From contig NZ_BMXF01000002.1 in assembly GCF_014651615.1 (NCBI RefSeq), forward strand, positions 861,629 to 925,628: DNA of 64,000 nucleotides, in the 5' to 3' direction. Every line of letters begins with the position of its first letter. Position 1 is the first letter of the stretch. Under the pieces are notes generated by a model, which made no database searches, was not told where the DNA came from, and saw only the letters and a list, made by a program, of their open reading frames with translations. Below are positions 26,694-35,619 of the stretch, in pieces. This stretch comes from Persicitalea jodogahamensis. GTDB lineage: Bacteria > Bacteroidota > Bacteroidia > Cytophagales > Spirosomataceae. A program made the translations under genes and the position numbers.

Positions 26694-27665
26694 ATGGAAT
26701 ACCGAAGATTTGGCCGTACTGACTGGAAAGTGAGCGAGATAGGCTACGGCATGTGGGGGCTGGCGGGCTGGACGGGCTCCGATATTGAAGAAGTGAATGC
26801 TTCCCTTGACCTCGCCGTGGAGCTGGGCTGTAATTTTTTCGACACCGCCTGGGGGTATGCCGAGGGCAAAAGCGAACAGATTCTGGGCGAGTTGATCAAG
26901 CGCAATCCTGACAAAAAACTATACGCCGCCACCAAGATTCCACCCAAAAACCGGACCTGGCCCTCGCGGGCGGAGTTCTCGCTGGACGAGGTATTTCCCA
27001 CCGACTACATCGTAGAATATACCGAAAAGAGCCTGGCCAATCTGGGTGTCGAAACCATCGACCTCATGCAGTTTCACGTCTGGGAAGACCACTGGGCCGG
27101 GCGCGACGAGTGGAAAGAGGCAATTCAGAAACTCACGCAGGAGGGCAAGGTGAAAGCCTGGGGCATCAGTGTCAACCGCTGGGAGCCAGACAACTCACTG
27201 GAAACGATCAAAACCGGACTCATCGATGCCGTGCAGGTGATCTACAATATCTTTGACCAGAATCCCGAAGATCATCTCTTCCCGCTCTGTAAGAAGCATG
27301 ATGTCGGCATCATCGCCCGCGTGCCTTTCGACGAAGGAACGCTGACGGGTACTTTTACCAAAGAAACTACCTTCCCCGAAAACGACTGGCGCTCGACCTA
27401 CTTCGTCCCCGAAAACCTGAACAGCAGCGTAGAACACGCCGACGCGCTTAAGCCGCTCATCCCTGATGGTATGACCATGCCCGAAATGGCCTTGCGTTTC
27501 ATCCTGGCCAACGACAATGTAGCCACCACGATCCCGGGTATGAGAAAACTACCACACGTCAAAGCAAACACGGCAGCCAGCGACGGGAAAACGCTGTCGA
27601 AAGATTTGTTAGATAAACTAAAACAGCACCGCTGGGACCGCGAGCCCACCGAATGGTCGCAGTAA
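26694..27665 (+). CDS. Aldo/keto reductase
   Basis: 323-residue NADPH-dependent TIM-barrel oxidoreductase. ATG at 26694 gives the family start MEYRRFGRTDWKVSEIGYGMWG split; catalytic tetrad Asp-Tyr in FFDTAWGYAEGKSE (about 49-56), Lys in YAATKIPPKN, His in MQFHVWEDHW. Barrel strands continue to GTLTGTF and a C-terminal TTIPGMRKLPHVKANTAA cofactor-binding segment. Full length. Substrate unknown. Upstream, CCTTTAATTTG (about 26650) is a near match to the -7 element. Confidence 0.93.
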   Translation: MEYRRFGRTDWKVSEIGYGMWGLAGWTGSDIEEVNASLDLAVELGCNFFDTAWGYAEGKSEQILGELIKRNPDKKLYAATKIPPKNRTWPSRAEFSLDEVFPTDYIVEYTEKSLANLGVETIDLMQFHVWEDHWAGRDEWKEAIQKLTQEGKVKAWGISVNRWEPDNSLETIKTGLIDAVQVIYNIFDQNPEDHLFPLCKKHDVGIIARVPFDEGTLTGTFTKETTFPENDWRSTYFVPENLNSSVEHADALKPLIPDGMTMPEMALRFILANDNVATTIPGMRKLPHVKANTAASDGKTLSKDLLDKLKQHRWDREPTEWSQ

Positions 27666-27838
27666 AGAAAATGTGGTGCGGTCGGACCGGCAGCCGGTGC
27701 GCCAGTCCGGCCGTACTGCAATATGGGGTTTGCCATTCATCCCGATAATCTTCCGTTCGGGCCTTTTGATGCAACGTCAACCTCATGGCTTCCCTCTTTT
27801 GGGTAAATCATTCATAACAACCCAAAACTTCAATAGCC

Positions 27839-28243
27839 ATGAAGAACGTAAAGAAAATGCTTGCCGTTGCCCTGTGCAGCCTGATGATGTTCCCTGCAGT
27901 CGCCTCAGACAACAACGTCGACAACCAGCAGAGAAAGCCCCATACCTTCGAGGTGGGAATGTACCGGGTGAAGGATTCGTTGAAGATGCGCCTGCTGCTG
28001 GAAAAGAAAGCGGGCGAAAAAGTGATGGTTCGTCTGCTCAATCCGCAGGGGCAGGTACTTCACGAGGAGGTCGTTGGTAAGCGGCAAGAGAAATATGGCC
28101 GCAACTTCGACTTCTCGCAGATTAAAGATGGGCGCTACACCATCGAAATCACCAATCGCGACGAAGTGGTCAAACGGTCGGTCAATCTGACAACGACCGA
28201 CCTGGTTGAGACCCCCGCCCGGACGCTGGTTGCCCTCAACTAG
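27839..28243 (+). CDS. Small secreted protein, first of a tandem paralogous pair
   Basis: 134 residues with a clear signal peptide (MKNVKKMLAVALCSLMMFPAVAS). The mature domain contains HTFEVGMYRVKDSLKMRLLL, VRLLNPQGQVLHEEVVG, KYGRNFDFSQIKDGRYTIEI and TPARTLVALN: an Ig-like/DUF3244-like beta sandwich with a PxGxxLxxEVV...DGxYxxxI pattern, as in bacterial extracellular Ig or T9SS sorting-type domains. The next gene encodes a close paralogue (about 60% identity over 100 residues by eye). An inverted repeat, TTTTGGGT (27797-27804) and ACCCAAAA (27820-27827), sits in its leader. Function unknown. Confidence 0.8.
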   Translation: MKNVKKMLAVALCSLMMFPAVASDNNVDNQQRKPHTFEVGMYRVKDSLKMRLLLEKKAGEKVMVRLLNPQGQVLHEEVVGKRQEKYGRNFDFSQIKDGRYTIEITNRDEVVKRSVNLTTTDLVETPARTLVALN

Positions 28244-28301
28244 GCCGGCCGTCCCCATCCGGCTTCCGCCCGGAATTTATCCTGAAATTTTGTTGCCACA
28301 T

Positions 28302-28343
28302 CCTTCTCACCTTTTTCACCTTCCGGTGGAGGAGGTGAGAAGG
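28302..28343 (+). promoter_or_regulatory. Strong RNA hairpin between the two paralogous genes
   Basis: Left arm 28302-28320, loop TTCC (28321-28324), right arm 28325-28343. If G-U pairs are allowed all 19 positions pair (three G-U). No T-run follows, so it is not a normal terminator; it may be an intercistronic stabiliser, processing or attenuation element before the second paralogue, which starts at 28395. Confidence 0.7.
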
Positions 28344-28394
28344 GCATTTCGATCGTTGAGCTCAACTCACCCACTACTCCTAAACCCCTACCTC

Positions 28395-28910
28395 ATGAAA
28401 AATATACTGATTCTCGGATTCACTACCCTATTCCTGTTTGCTACGGAGGCCGAAGCCCAGACGACAAACCGGAAAGATTTTCATAACCTGAAAGAACTAC
28501 CTAACACGACCTTGCGTAAACTACTGCGTAAGTCAAAGCCCGGTGCCATCCACCCCGACAAAAGTCCCGGCCCTACCTTTGAAGTAGGTATGTATCGGAT
28601 TCAAAAGTCGCTGAAGATGCGGTTGCTGCTGGAAAAGAAGCCAGGCAAAACGGTATCTGTCCGGCTGCTGGACCAGCAGGGGCATGTACTTCACGATGAA
28701 GTCGTTGGCAGGCAAATGCATAAATATGGCCGCAGCTTCGATTTTTCCCAAATGGAAGACGGCCGCTATACCCTTGAAATATCCGATGGAAAAGAGTTGA
28801 TACAGAAGGATATCAAGCTCAATAGTGCCGAAGTGAAGGAAACGCCCAAGCGGACGCTGGTAGCGGAAAATCTGGAAGTGGCTGGAGATCCTGAAATTCG
28901 GCGGCAGTAG
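28395..28910 (+). CDS. Small secreted protein, second of the tandem paralogous pair
   Basis: 171 residues; ATG at 28395 gives a clear signal peptide (MKNILILGFTTLFLFATEAEAQ). The frame is open upstream to 28206 but that part is not signal-like. Between signal and domain is a roughly 40-residue basic linker absent from the first copy (NLKELPNTTLRKLLRKSKPG). The domain mirrors the first protein: PTFEVGMYRIQKSLKMRLLL, VRLLDQQGHVLHDEVVG, KYGRSFDFSQMEDGRYTLEI and TPKRTLVAEN. Local duplication with divergence is the simplest reading. Function unknown. Confidence 0.8.
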   Translation: MKNILILGFTTLFLFATEAEAQTTNRKDFHNLKELPNTTLRKLLRKSKPGAIHPDKSPGPTFEVGMYRIQKSLKMRLLLEKKPGKTVSVRLLDQQGHVLHDEVVGRQMHKYGRSFDFSQMEDGRYTLEISDGKELIQKDIKLNSAEVKETPKRTLVAENLEVAGDPEIRRQ

Positions 28911-29023
28911 ATTTTGCATTTCACCCAATGCCTGTCTGTAAAGGTTTTTCAGCAGACAGGGTCAGCACCGATCATGGGAAGGACGGTACCTGTGACCATC
29001 TGGTTTTTGGACTGATTTCTCTT

Positions 29024-29485
29024 TTACCTCACCCCGTTGCTGTTCAGAGTTCCAAACAGGTTGATCAGGCAAGTACTCAGGATAAAACAGCAGATGATTA
29101 TTGATGCATTGATCAGCGCCCGTACAACCCATTTTTTTTCGCTGAAATCATGATTCAGGAGCCGGGTGATCAAAACTCCGGCTCCCATCAATATAAACCA
29201 GATTGTGAAAAGAAAAGAGGTACTTCCCCGAACCAGCAGCGTCACCAGATCGTGTAGCAAGCCACAAAAACAGAAGGTGATCAGCAATGATACTGATTTT
29301 AAGAAGTAGCGCCTGCTGGGTTTGAATACCTTCTGCCCGAGATAATAGCCAAATATCGGATTCCAGTAATTCCAGAAGGTTGAGAAATTTTTAGCCCCCA
29401 GAGAACGGGATAAATTGTTTCTCAGAGAATGGGAACTACCCATTGGTACTCCATTTCTTTTCCTTACATACTCAGCTAAGGTCAC
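29024..29485 (-). CDS. Small MBOAT/acyltransferase-like membrane protein
   Basis: 153 residues starting at a GTG (29485); no ATG exists upstream in frame. After a soluble N-terminus containing SLGAKNFSTFWNYWNPIFGY there are about three hydrophobic helices, with CGLLHDLVTLL matching the conserved His-containing helix of membrane-bound O-acyltransferase/wax-synthase-like proteins (compare the FW-x-RWH...GxWHG pattern). I recall similar 150-residue proteins in Bacteroidota annotated as acyltransferase. It is far shorter than a full MBOAT (about 450), so it is either a reduced family or a fragment. The GTG start and isolated position leave some doubt. Confidence 0.6.
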   Translation of the reverse strand: MTLAEYVRKRNGVPMGSSHSLRNNLSRSLGAKNFSTFWNYWNPIFGYYLGQKVFKPSRRYFLKSVSLLITFCFCGLLHDLVTLLVRGSTSFLFTIWFILMGAGVLITRLLNHDFSEKKWVVRALINASIIICCFILSTCLINLFGTLNSNGVR

Positions 29486-29597
29486 GAATCCGTGTAGGGT
29501 GAATGACTCGACTTACCGACAAAGTACCTGCTCCTGTACTCAGATGCCTCTATCGTAGATTGCTCCTGTCGAATATTTTTTTAATTCAAATAGTGCC

Positions 29598-30347
29598 TTA
29601 TTTGAGGATGGTCGCTTCCAGCTTCTCCTCTACGACTTTGCCATCTTTCATTGAAACAAAATAAGCGTTATCCGTTTCACTCACCGACACGACTTTGAAA
29701 ACTTTGCCATTTTTGAAGATAATGCCGGCCTTGTCGTCAATGGCGTAACCCGGCTTGAAGATTCCGTTTTCGATATTTTTGAAGTACAGCGGACGGCGGT
29801 ACTCTTCGCTATGGTAATGCGGACAATGGCTGAAAGGAAGAAAGCCAAGTCCTTCCACCACGCTCAACTCCGAGGGGCGCGAGTCCGTGGTACCATTGTC
29901 AAACCAGCAGAGCGACCCGGCGCTGCCTCCGGCCAGCACGATGCCTTTTTTAAGGGCTTTTTTAAGTACCTGGTCGATGCCCTGCGCCTTCCAGATGGCG
30001 ATCATGTTGAGCGTATTTCCGCCGCCCACCACAATGGCGTCCACATTGAGCAGTACTTCTTCGAAGGATTTTTTCTGGTTGTAAGAGCTAATCCACACTT
30101 TCTGCACGGAGGGCTCTACCGGCAGGTCATGCACCAGCTCGTACCAGCGGATAATGCCCTGTTCGCTATCACCGGAAGCCGTGGGCAGAAAGCAAATCTT
30201 GGGCCGCTCTTTCCCGGTCAGGGCAATGATCTCCTTAATGAACTGCTTGGAAGGGCCACCGCCGCTGGGAAAAATGTACTGATCCTGGGCGGCCGCACTA
30301 CTGGCCGCGAACGTGATGGCAAGACAAAAGAGAATTAGTAGCTTCAT
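29598..30347 (-). CDS. Peptidase S51 (peptidase E/cyanophycinase-like), secreted
   Basis: 249 residues, signal peptide MKLLILFCLAITFAASSAAAQ. Class-I glutamine-amidotransferase-like fold of family S51: PSGGGPSKQFIKEI, ICFLPTASGDS, VDAIVVGGGNTLNMIAIW, then the nucleophile Ser in LAGGSAGSLCWF and the Asp/Glu-rich DSRPSELSVVEGLGFLPFSHCPHYHSE split, which resembles the His/Asp/Glu part of the active site. The family cleaves Asp-X dipeptides or related isoaspartyl substrates. Signal peptide implies periplasmic or exported action. The next gene upstream on the same strand ends 27 bases after this ATG position, so they may be co-transcribed. Confidence 0.87.
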   Translation of the reverse strand: MKLLILFCLAITFAASSAAAQDQYIFPSGGGPSKQFIKEIIALTGKERPKICFLPTASGDSEQGIIRWYELVHDLPVEPSVQKVWISSYNQKKSFEEVLLNVDAIVVGGGNTLNMIAIWKAQGIDQVLKKALKKGIVLAGGSAGSLCWFDNGTTDSRPSELSVVEGLGFLPFSHCPHYHSEEYRRPLYFKNIENGIFKPGYAIDDKAGIIFKNGKVFKVVSVSETDNAYFVSMKDGKVVEEKLEATILK

Positions 30348-30374
30348 TAGTTCTGTATGGGAAGTTTGGAAAGA

Positions 30375-30722
30375 TTACGGTTTGGCCGAACTGGCTTCCT
30401 CGAAAAGACGCATCGCCATCAGCCCGTTCCCCACGGCTCCGCCCGCACGGAGTGCCGCCGCAATGAACACAGTTTCGGCAATCTCTTCGCGGGTGGCTCC
30501 GGCCTTGACGGCATTTTCGATGTGCGATTCGATGCAGTATGCGCATTGGGTGGTCAGAGCCACGGCCACCGACATCAGCTCCCGGTACTTAACAGGAATG
30601 ACGCCATCGGCTCGTTCGGCTGTATGTTTCAGATTCATGAACGCTGCCGATTCCTGAGGAGCAGCATTGAGCAGGGTATTGACGTACGCGCGATCTTTGG
30701 GCGTTTGGTATTCTTGGGTCAT
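30375..30722 (-). CDS. Carboxymuconolactone decarboxylase family / AhpD-like protein
   Basis: 115 residues; ATG at 30722 (MTQEYQTPKD). All-helical CMD fold with the AhpD-type redox and proton-relay motif TQCAYCIESH (C-x2-C-x3-H, about 59-68), preceded by VKYRELMSVAVAL and followed by GATREEIAETVFIAAALRAG. Such proteins act as peroxidase-linked or alkylhydroperoxidase-like reductases; the two cysteines are intact. Directly upstream of the S51 peptidase on the same strand. Confidence 0.9.
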   Translation of the reverse strand: MTQEYQTPKDRAYVNTLLNAAPQESAAFMNLKHTAERADGVIPVKYRELMSVAVALTTQCAYCIESHIENAVKAGATREEIAETVFIAAALRAGGAVGNGLMAMRLFEEASSAKP

Positions 30723-30920
30723 AGGGATTTTAGGAATGGCGAACAAAAAGGGCAATAGAAATTGATCCGTCACTTTTACCAATGTGCAGACAAGGTATAA
30801 AAAAAAGAAATCTCTTATCCCGGCAAAGTGCATTTGGCCGTCGGCTTCCCGGATACAGGTATAGATTTGTGTTGTTCCCGGCTGGTTGTTGTGTTTATTT
30901 GCGTCAAAACGTACATTTCT

Positions 30921-32057
30921 ATGCAGGTGCCTGATTCGGTTTACGCGCTCCGAAAAGAACTCCATAAGTACCCCGAACTTTCCGGAGCCGAACACGCTAC
31001 CGCTGAGCGCATCAGCTCGTTTATCAACGCCCATCATCCCACTGAACTCATTAGTGGATTGGGTGGTCATGGGGTGGCTGCGGTGTATCGGTTTTCTGAC
31101 GATGGCCCTACGATCGTCATCCGGTGTGAGCTGGATGCGTTGCCGATTGCCGAAGCAAACGGTTTTTCCTATCGGTCAGAGCACCCCGGGGTTTCGCACA
31201 AGTGCGGGCACGATGGACATATGGCCATCGTGGCGGGGCTGATTTTCTGGTTGAAGGAGCAATCTTTTCAGCGGGGCGAAGTGGTCCTGTTGTTCCAGCC
31301 TTCGGAGGAAAACGGGCAAGGTGCGCAGGCCGTTTTGCAGGACGAGCGGTTCCGGCGGTTGCAGCCGGACTATATATTCGCTCTGCATAACCTGCCGGGC
31401 GAAGCCATGCATTCTATCGTGCTAACGGAGCAGGTATTTACGGCTACGGTGCAAAGCGTAGTGATCCGGCTCAACGGCAGGCAGGCCCACGCCTCCGAAC
31501 CGGAGAACGGAATCAATCCAGCCCTGGCCGTGGCTGAACTTGTCCAGGCGTTTGATTGCTTGAACCACCCAAACTCTACCGATCCGGACTTTGCCCTGCT
31601 TACGCCCGTGTGCATCGAGCTGGGCGAACGAGCCTACGGAATATCGGCCGGGGCAGGGGCGCTACACTACACAATGCGTACCTGGAACGAAGTGATCATG
31701 AAACGGTTGAAAGACCAGGTACTTTCCCTCACCGCCGATGCCTGCCGACGGCACCGGCTGGAATATACGACCGACTGGTTTGATTATTTTCCAGCGACGG
31801 TCAACGATCCAGAATGCAGTCAGCTGATCCGGAATGTGGCCGCCGTCCGGGGACTTCCCGTGGTGACAAGGCCCACGCCCTTAAAATTCGGCGAAGACTT
31901 TGGCTGGTTCGCCGCCCACTACAAATCCGCCCTCTTTGGCCTCGGCGCCGGGAAGACCACCCCGGCCCTGCATCACGATGATTATGATTTTCCGGAAGTA
32001 CTGATAGAAACGGGCATCAGGATGTTTACCGGGATCATAGGCCAAATACTGCACTGA
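30921..32057 (+). CDS. M20-family metal-dependent amidohydrolase
   Basis: 378 residues; ATG at 30921 gives MQVPDSVYALRKELHKYPEL, the start of the M20D (HipO/IAA-amino-acid hydrolase) family; longer in-frame starts lack similarity. Metal-site segments: CGHDGHMAI (about 96-104), PSEENGQGAQAVL, the dimerisation-domain motif GRQAHASEPENGINP, and a C-terminal ALHHDDYDFPE. Likely hydrolyses N-acyl-amino acids or related amides in the cytoplasm. A TAGATTTG box at 30862-30869 matches the -7 element but its -33 partner is weak. Confidence 0.92.
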   Translation: MQVPDSVYALRKELHKYPELSGAEHATAERISSFINAHHPTELISGLGGHGVAAVYRFSDDGPTIVIRCELDALPIAEANGFSYRSEHPGVSHKCGHDGHMAIVAGLIFWLKEQSFQRGEVVLLFQPSEENGQGAQAVLQDERFRRLQPDYIFALHNLPGEAMHSIVLTEQVFTATVQSVVIRLNGRQAHASEPENGINPALAVAELVQAFDCLNHPNSTDPDFALLTPVCIELGERAYGISAGAGALHYTMRTWNEVIMKRLKDQVLSLTADACRRHRLEYTTDWFDYFPATVNDPECSQLIRNVAAVRGLPVVTRPTPLKFGEDFGWFAAHYKSALFGLGAGKTTPALHHDDYDFPEVLIETGIRMFTGIIGQILH

Positions 32058-32075
32058 ATGTCATTGTGTGAATAA

Positions 32076-33416
32076 TCAGGGCTTCCTGACAAAATCAAAG
32101 CGGGATGGGCCCTGCGAGAAATGAAATGCCTTTTGGCCGTCCTTTTCAAAGAAATTCATTTCGATTTTTGCGACTTCAAATCCAAAATCCGTATCCGAAT
32201 ATGCGGTGAGAGGGAAAGCTCCCTGCCCGGTGGCTTGCCCGAATAGTTTGCCGTCCTGAACAAACACTTTGATTTCCAGCGGGAAATCTGGCGCCGCATA
32301 AGTACCCTCATAGCTGCGGAGTACGTCCTTATCCACGGCTACTGCCACTTTTTCTGTCAAATCGGGGTACTTGATGGGATTGCCGTAGGCGGCGTTCAGG
32401 AGTTGAATCGAAATATCGTTGGTGTCGTACTGTTTCTGCGCGTTGACCAACTGTACAAAAAGTGTCTTGTCGGCCGGATTGTAGCCCGCGAACGAACGGT
32501 AACTCTCAATACCACCGCCATGCCCGTAAAATGTGCGCGCACCGTAAGGGACCGCCGTTAGGCCAAATCCGTAGCCCTCTTTCAACTTCATCATTTGTGC
32601 CAAACTTTCGGCCGAAACCAGTTTGCCGTTGAACAGACCTTCGTAAAAAAGCGCCAGGTCGCTGGCCGTCGTGGCGATGCCCCCGGCAGCGGCAGCCCAG
32701 TCGATGCTCCATTCAGGTTGGGTAGGTGCCCATTTTTCTCCGTTGAAGATATAGGATTTGGCAAAGTTAGTCCGGTCGTCGGGCCGCCCGTAGTGGGTGT
32801 CCTGCAGCCCGAGTTTCGTCAGAATACGCTTTTGCAGCTGGTTGGCGTACGTATCGTCGGTTACTTGTTCGATGATGAAGCCCAGCAGCATGTAATTGGT
32901 GTTGCTGTATTCATATTTAGTGTCAGGCGCAAAATCAACTTTCAGTGACCTGAAGCGTTCCAAAAGCTCCGCTTTGGAAATGGGTTTGCTCACCTCCATC
33001 ATGAAAGTGGGGCTGCTGGTATAGTTGAAAAGCCCGGAACGGTGGCGAAGCAACATCGTCAGCGTGATTTTATCGGCATTGGGAATCGCGGGGTAGTAAT
33101 GCGACAGGGGCTCGTCCAGCTTGATTTTGCCCTCCTCCACCAATTGCATGATTATCGTGGCCGTGTACGTCTTGGTGATCGAACCGATGAGAAAGGTAGT
33201 CTGTGGACGATTTTTTACCCGCTCAACCTCATTCTGGTACCCCGCCGAACCCTGATACAACAGTTTACTATCCCGCCTGACCAATGCATTTACAAAAAAC
33301 AGCTCTTTTTGGTCATAGACCGCAAAGAGACCATCAATAGTTTTGGAATCTCCGTTTTGGGCGGAGCAATTCGAACAGGTAATGAATAGGATTGCGGCAA
33401 ACAGCAGATTTTTCAT
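32076..33416 (-). CDS. Serine hydrolase of the beta-lactamase/D-Ala-D-Ala carboxypeptidase family
   Basis: 446 residues, exported (MKNLLFAAILFITCSNCSAQ; a lipoprotein signal is also conceivable). Class C-like penicillin-recognising fold: SxxK in GSITKTYTA (about residue 77), YxN in KYEYSNTNYMLLGFI, and HGGG (KTG-box equivalent) in TFYGHGGGIESYR. A C-terminal beta domain (about 350-446, GTYAAPDFPLEIKVF) follows, as in many Bacteroidota members. Could act on peptidoglycan peptides or esters; true beta-lactam hydrolysis is not implied. Confidence 0.9.
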   Translation of the reverse strand: MKNLLFAAILFITCSNCSAQNGDSKTIDGLFAVYDQKELFFVNALVRRDSKLLYQGSAGYQNEVERVKNRPQTTFLIGSITKTYTATIIMQLVEEGKIKLDEPLSHYYPAIPNADKITLTMLLRHRSGLFNYTSSPTFMMEVSKPISKAELLERFRSLKVDFAPDTKYEYSNTNYMLLGFIIEQVTDDTYANQLQKRILTKLGLQDTHYGRPDDRTNFAKSYIFNGEKWAPTQPEWSIDWAAAAGGIATTASDLALFYEGLFNGKLVSAESLAQMMKLKEGYGFGLTAVPYGARTFYGHGGGIESYRSFAGYNPADKTLFVQLVNAQKQYDTNDISIQLLNAAYGNPIKYPDLTEKVAVAVDKDVLRSYEGTYAAPDFPLEIKVFVQDGKLFGQATGQGAFPLTAYSDTDFGFEVAKIEMNFFEKDGQKAFHFSQGPSRFDFVRKP

Positions 33417-33805
33417 CGGTCAGGAGTTGAAAATAAATGAATAGCGGCATCATTTTCCCCTGGCTGGACACTGGATTGACAGTCGGGAGAGGTTTCTGCA
33501 AAAATCGAAAAACATGCCGGAGTAAGCCTGTGAAATGGGATAAAGGCTTGCTTTTTAAGGATTTGTGGCCGCATAAGGACAAGGGTGGCATCGCCCGATC
33601 TTCTGACCGTATGAACCCTGCTTCAAGGCCTGTTCTTTTACGTAGTGCTTTCGATTTTCACTTTCCCGATTGGTCGACTCTCAGGCGGAATTGGTCTATG
33701 AAAGTAACCTATTGGGCGATTCTGTGTAGTACTTTTGAGGTTTTTGCGCTCATATAGGTAACTGAAACACAATTTAATTCAACTAATCATCTTAAATCTA
33801 CCGGT
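33417..33805. other. 389-base region without a supported gene
   Basis: No convincing coding sequence, RNA gene or repeat. A TACTTTTG box at 33730-33737 matches the -7 promoter element 68 bases before the small gene at 33806, but no TTTG lies at the right distance upstream. Confidence 0.6.
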
Positions 33806-34042
33806 ATGTGCGTATTGAAAAGTAAGTCGCGGACAGGGCTCGATAATCTGACTATCGAGGAGTCAATGGTGGCGGAAATCAGACTCAGCCCTCCCTTCCC
33901 CAAAAATCCTAAACTCTGGCTTTTGTACTTTTTCGGACGGGATGGGCGAATCGTCCGTACCTGGTACTACGACAGTCAGGCCAAACGGAAGAAGGATCTC
34001 GACCTGGTGCTCGCGCAATGCTCGCATCTGAACGTGGCGTAA
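33806..34042 (+). CDS. Small hypothetical protein
   Basis: 78 residues with an even composition and plausible domain character (MVAEIRLSPPFPKNPKLWLLYFFGRDGRIVRTWYYD split). Basic, with no signal peptide or metal motif. Isolated between two gene-free regions and followed 65 bases later by a strong terminator (34107-34140), which supports it being expressed. Not recognised. Confidence 0.55.
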   Translation: MCVLKSKSRTGLDNLTIEESMVAEIRLSPPFPKNPKLWLLYFFGRDGRIVRTWYYDSQAKRKKDLDLVLAQCSHLNVA

Positions 34043-34106
34043 GCTTGGGTCAAATTTACTACGGATGGAAGCTCGCTCTGTTTACAGAAACGTGTTCCTT
34101 TTAAAG

Positions 34107-34140
34107 AAAAAGAGCAAAACTACCCCGTTTTGCTCTTTTT
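34107..34140 (+). terminator. Strong terminator hairpin
   Basis: AAAAAGAGCAAAAC (34107-34120) pairs perfectly over 14 bp with GTTTTGCTCTTTTT (34127-34140), loop TACCCC. A-run before and T-run after make it usable from either strand. The rest of the gene-free stretch 34043-34422 shows nothing else I can support; 34300-34400 is AT-rich and likely carries the promoter of the next gene. Confidence 0.88.
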
Positions 34141-34422
34141 GCTTTCAGACCTAGTCCCGGGGTGTAGAAAAGCTGACTTTCACATGCAGCCTGTAATGGA
34201 AAACACCACAGGTAGGACAAGGCGGTGAAGCCCCATAGGCCTCCCTTCGATCAGGTCATTAGCGTGAAATTGCACCCAAAGGTGGATGCTTTATCTGGAT
34301 TTTGTCAAAAACAATATGGGTAAAATATTAAATTAATAGGGTATTTATTTCTAAATTTCGCCTTAAAAAATGCTCTTCCTCCTATGACTTAAAAGAAATA
34401 GGCCGTAACATATCTATTGATA

Positions 34423-35616
34423 ATGAGTGCAATACGATTTCTGATTGGATTGTTGTTAATATGTTTACCAATTTTCCGTCAGGAATTTTTTGTAGCACAC
34501 CGCACCATCTTTCCGCTCTATTTTTTCTTGTTCCCGATCGGACTGATCATCATGATCTGGTCTGTTTCCGGCCAGCGGTTCAGCCGCTTTGGCCTGATCC
34601 TGGGGGGCTTTATCTTTGTCGAGGTAGCATTGGTGGGCAGCGTCGTTTACATGGCTCATTCTCAACGGTACAGCCCGTTGCCTGACGGCTACTACTATTG
34701 GGTGCGAGGACAGTACGGGTACTTCAAAAGTACAACCAACTTCAATTCGGCTTTATCCCGCTACGACACCTCACTTGGTTATCGCTTTCGGCCAAACATC
34801 ACGGGACGGTTTACTAACCCTGAATTTGACGTAGAGGTCAGGACCAATTCGCTTGGCGTCCGGGATGATGAAGCCAGTCATGAGCATCCGTCCATTGTGG
34901 TTCTGGGCGACTCTCACGGAATGGGCTGGGGGGTGGAGCAGCCGGACCGATTTTCGGAAGTGCTCGAAAACCGGCTGCGTACCCGGGTGCTCAATACGGC
35001 CATTACATCCTACGGCACGCACCGAGAAACCAAGTTGCTCAACCAGGTAGACCTAGACTCCTGTAAATTGCTCATTATTCAGTACTGCGACAACGATTTG
35101 GCGGAGAATGTGGCCAATTTGGATATGGAGCAGAATATCGGAATTGACAGCCTTGAGTTCAGGGCGGCAGAGAAACAAAATACAATCAACAGAACATATT
35201 TCCCGTTTAAGGGCATTTTTCTGAGCCTCCGCTGGCTGATCAATTCCGGTATGCAAAGCGCCGCACAACCTTCTGCCCCGGCTTCCACTCCACAGGTCGC
35301 CGACACTCAGGCGACGAAGTTTGAACATGCGAAAGCTTTTTTTCCGTATCTCCGGCGGGTACGGGAGCGATATAAGGGACCCATTGTCGTGTTTGACCTG
35401 GGCGTTTATAATTTCCCGATCGTCAAAGAGTTTCAGGACTACCAGGCCATTCACCCCGAAGAGGCTATTCACTTCGTGAATGTACACCCTCTTTTAACCC
35501 GGGCAGATTACTTCACCATCGATGATCACATCAATGCCCGCGGTCATGCCAAAATAGGAGCAGCATTGGCCGATTTGATTCAGGAAAAGGGCTGGTTGCA
35601 GTCACAACGTCCTTAG
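34423..35616 (+). CDS. SGNH/GDSL-hydrolase-like protein with N-terminal membrane helices
   Basis: 397 residues. Three N-terminal hydrophobic helices (about 5-25, 31-50, 60-80), then an extracytoplasmic domain with SGNH block I VVLGDSHGMGWGV (Ser about residue 165), a block II/III-like SYGTHRETKLLN, and block V DDHINARGHAKIG (D-x2-H). These carry the Ser and His/Asp of a lipase/acylesterase-type triad. Related proteins in alginate or exopolysaccharide O-acetylation clusters act as acetyl-transfer partners, but no such cluster is here. ATG at 34423; a TTG two codons upstream is less likely. The AraC-family gene starts 3 bases after the stop, so the two form an operon. Confidence 0.75.
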   Translation: MSAIRFLIGLLLICLPIFRQEFFVAHRTIFPLYFFLFPIGLIIMIWSVSGQRFSRFGLILGGFIFVEVALVGSVVYMAHSQRYSPLPDGYYYWVRGQYGYFKSTTNFNSALSRYDTSLGYRFRPNITGRFTNPEFDVEVRTNSLGVRDDEASHEHPSIVVLGDSHGMGWGVEQPDRFSEVLENRLRTRVLNTAITSYGTHRETKLLNQVDLDSCKLLIIQYCDNDLAENVANLDMEQNIGIDSLEFRAAEKQNTINRTYFPFKGIFLSLRWLINSGMQSAAQPSAPASTPQVADTQATKFEHAKAFFPYLRRVRERYKGPIVVFDLGVYNFPIVKEFQDYQAIHPEEAIHFVNVHPLLTRADYFTIDDHINARGHAKIGAALADLIQEKGWLQSQRP

Positions 35617-35619
35617 GTC

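Noticed and set aside
33437-33757. A 106-codon plus-strand frame in the gap before the small protein at 33806
   Set aside because: Low-complexity basic sequence with no domain character; begins in the leader of the divergent hydrolase gene.
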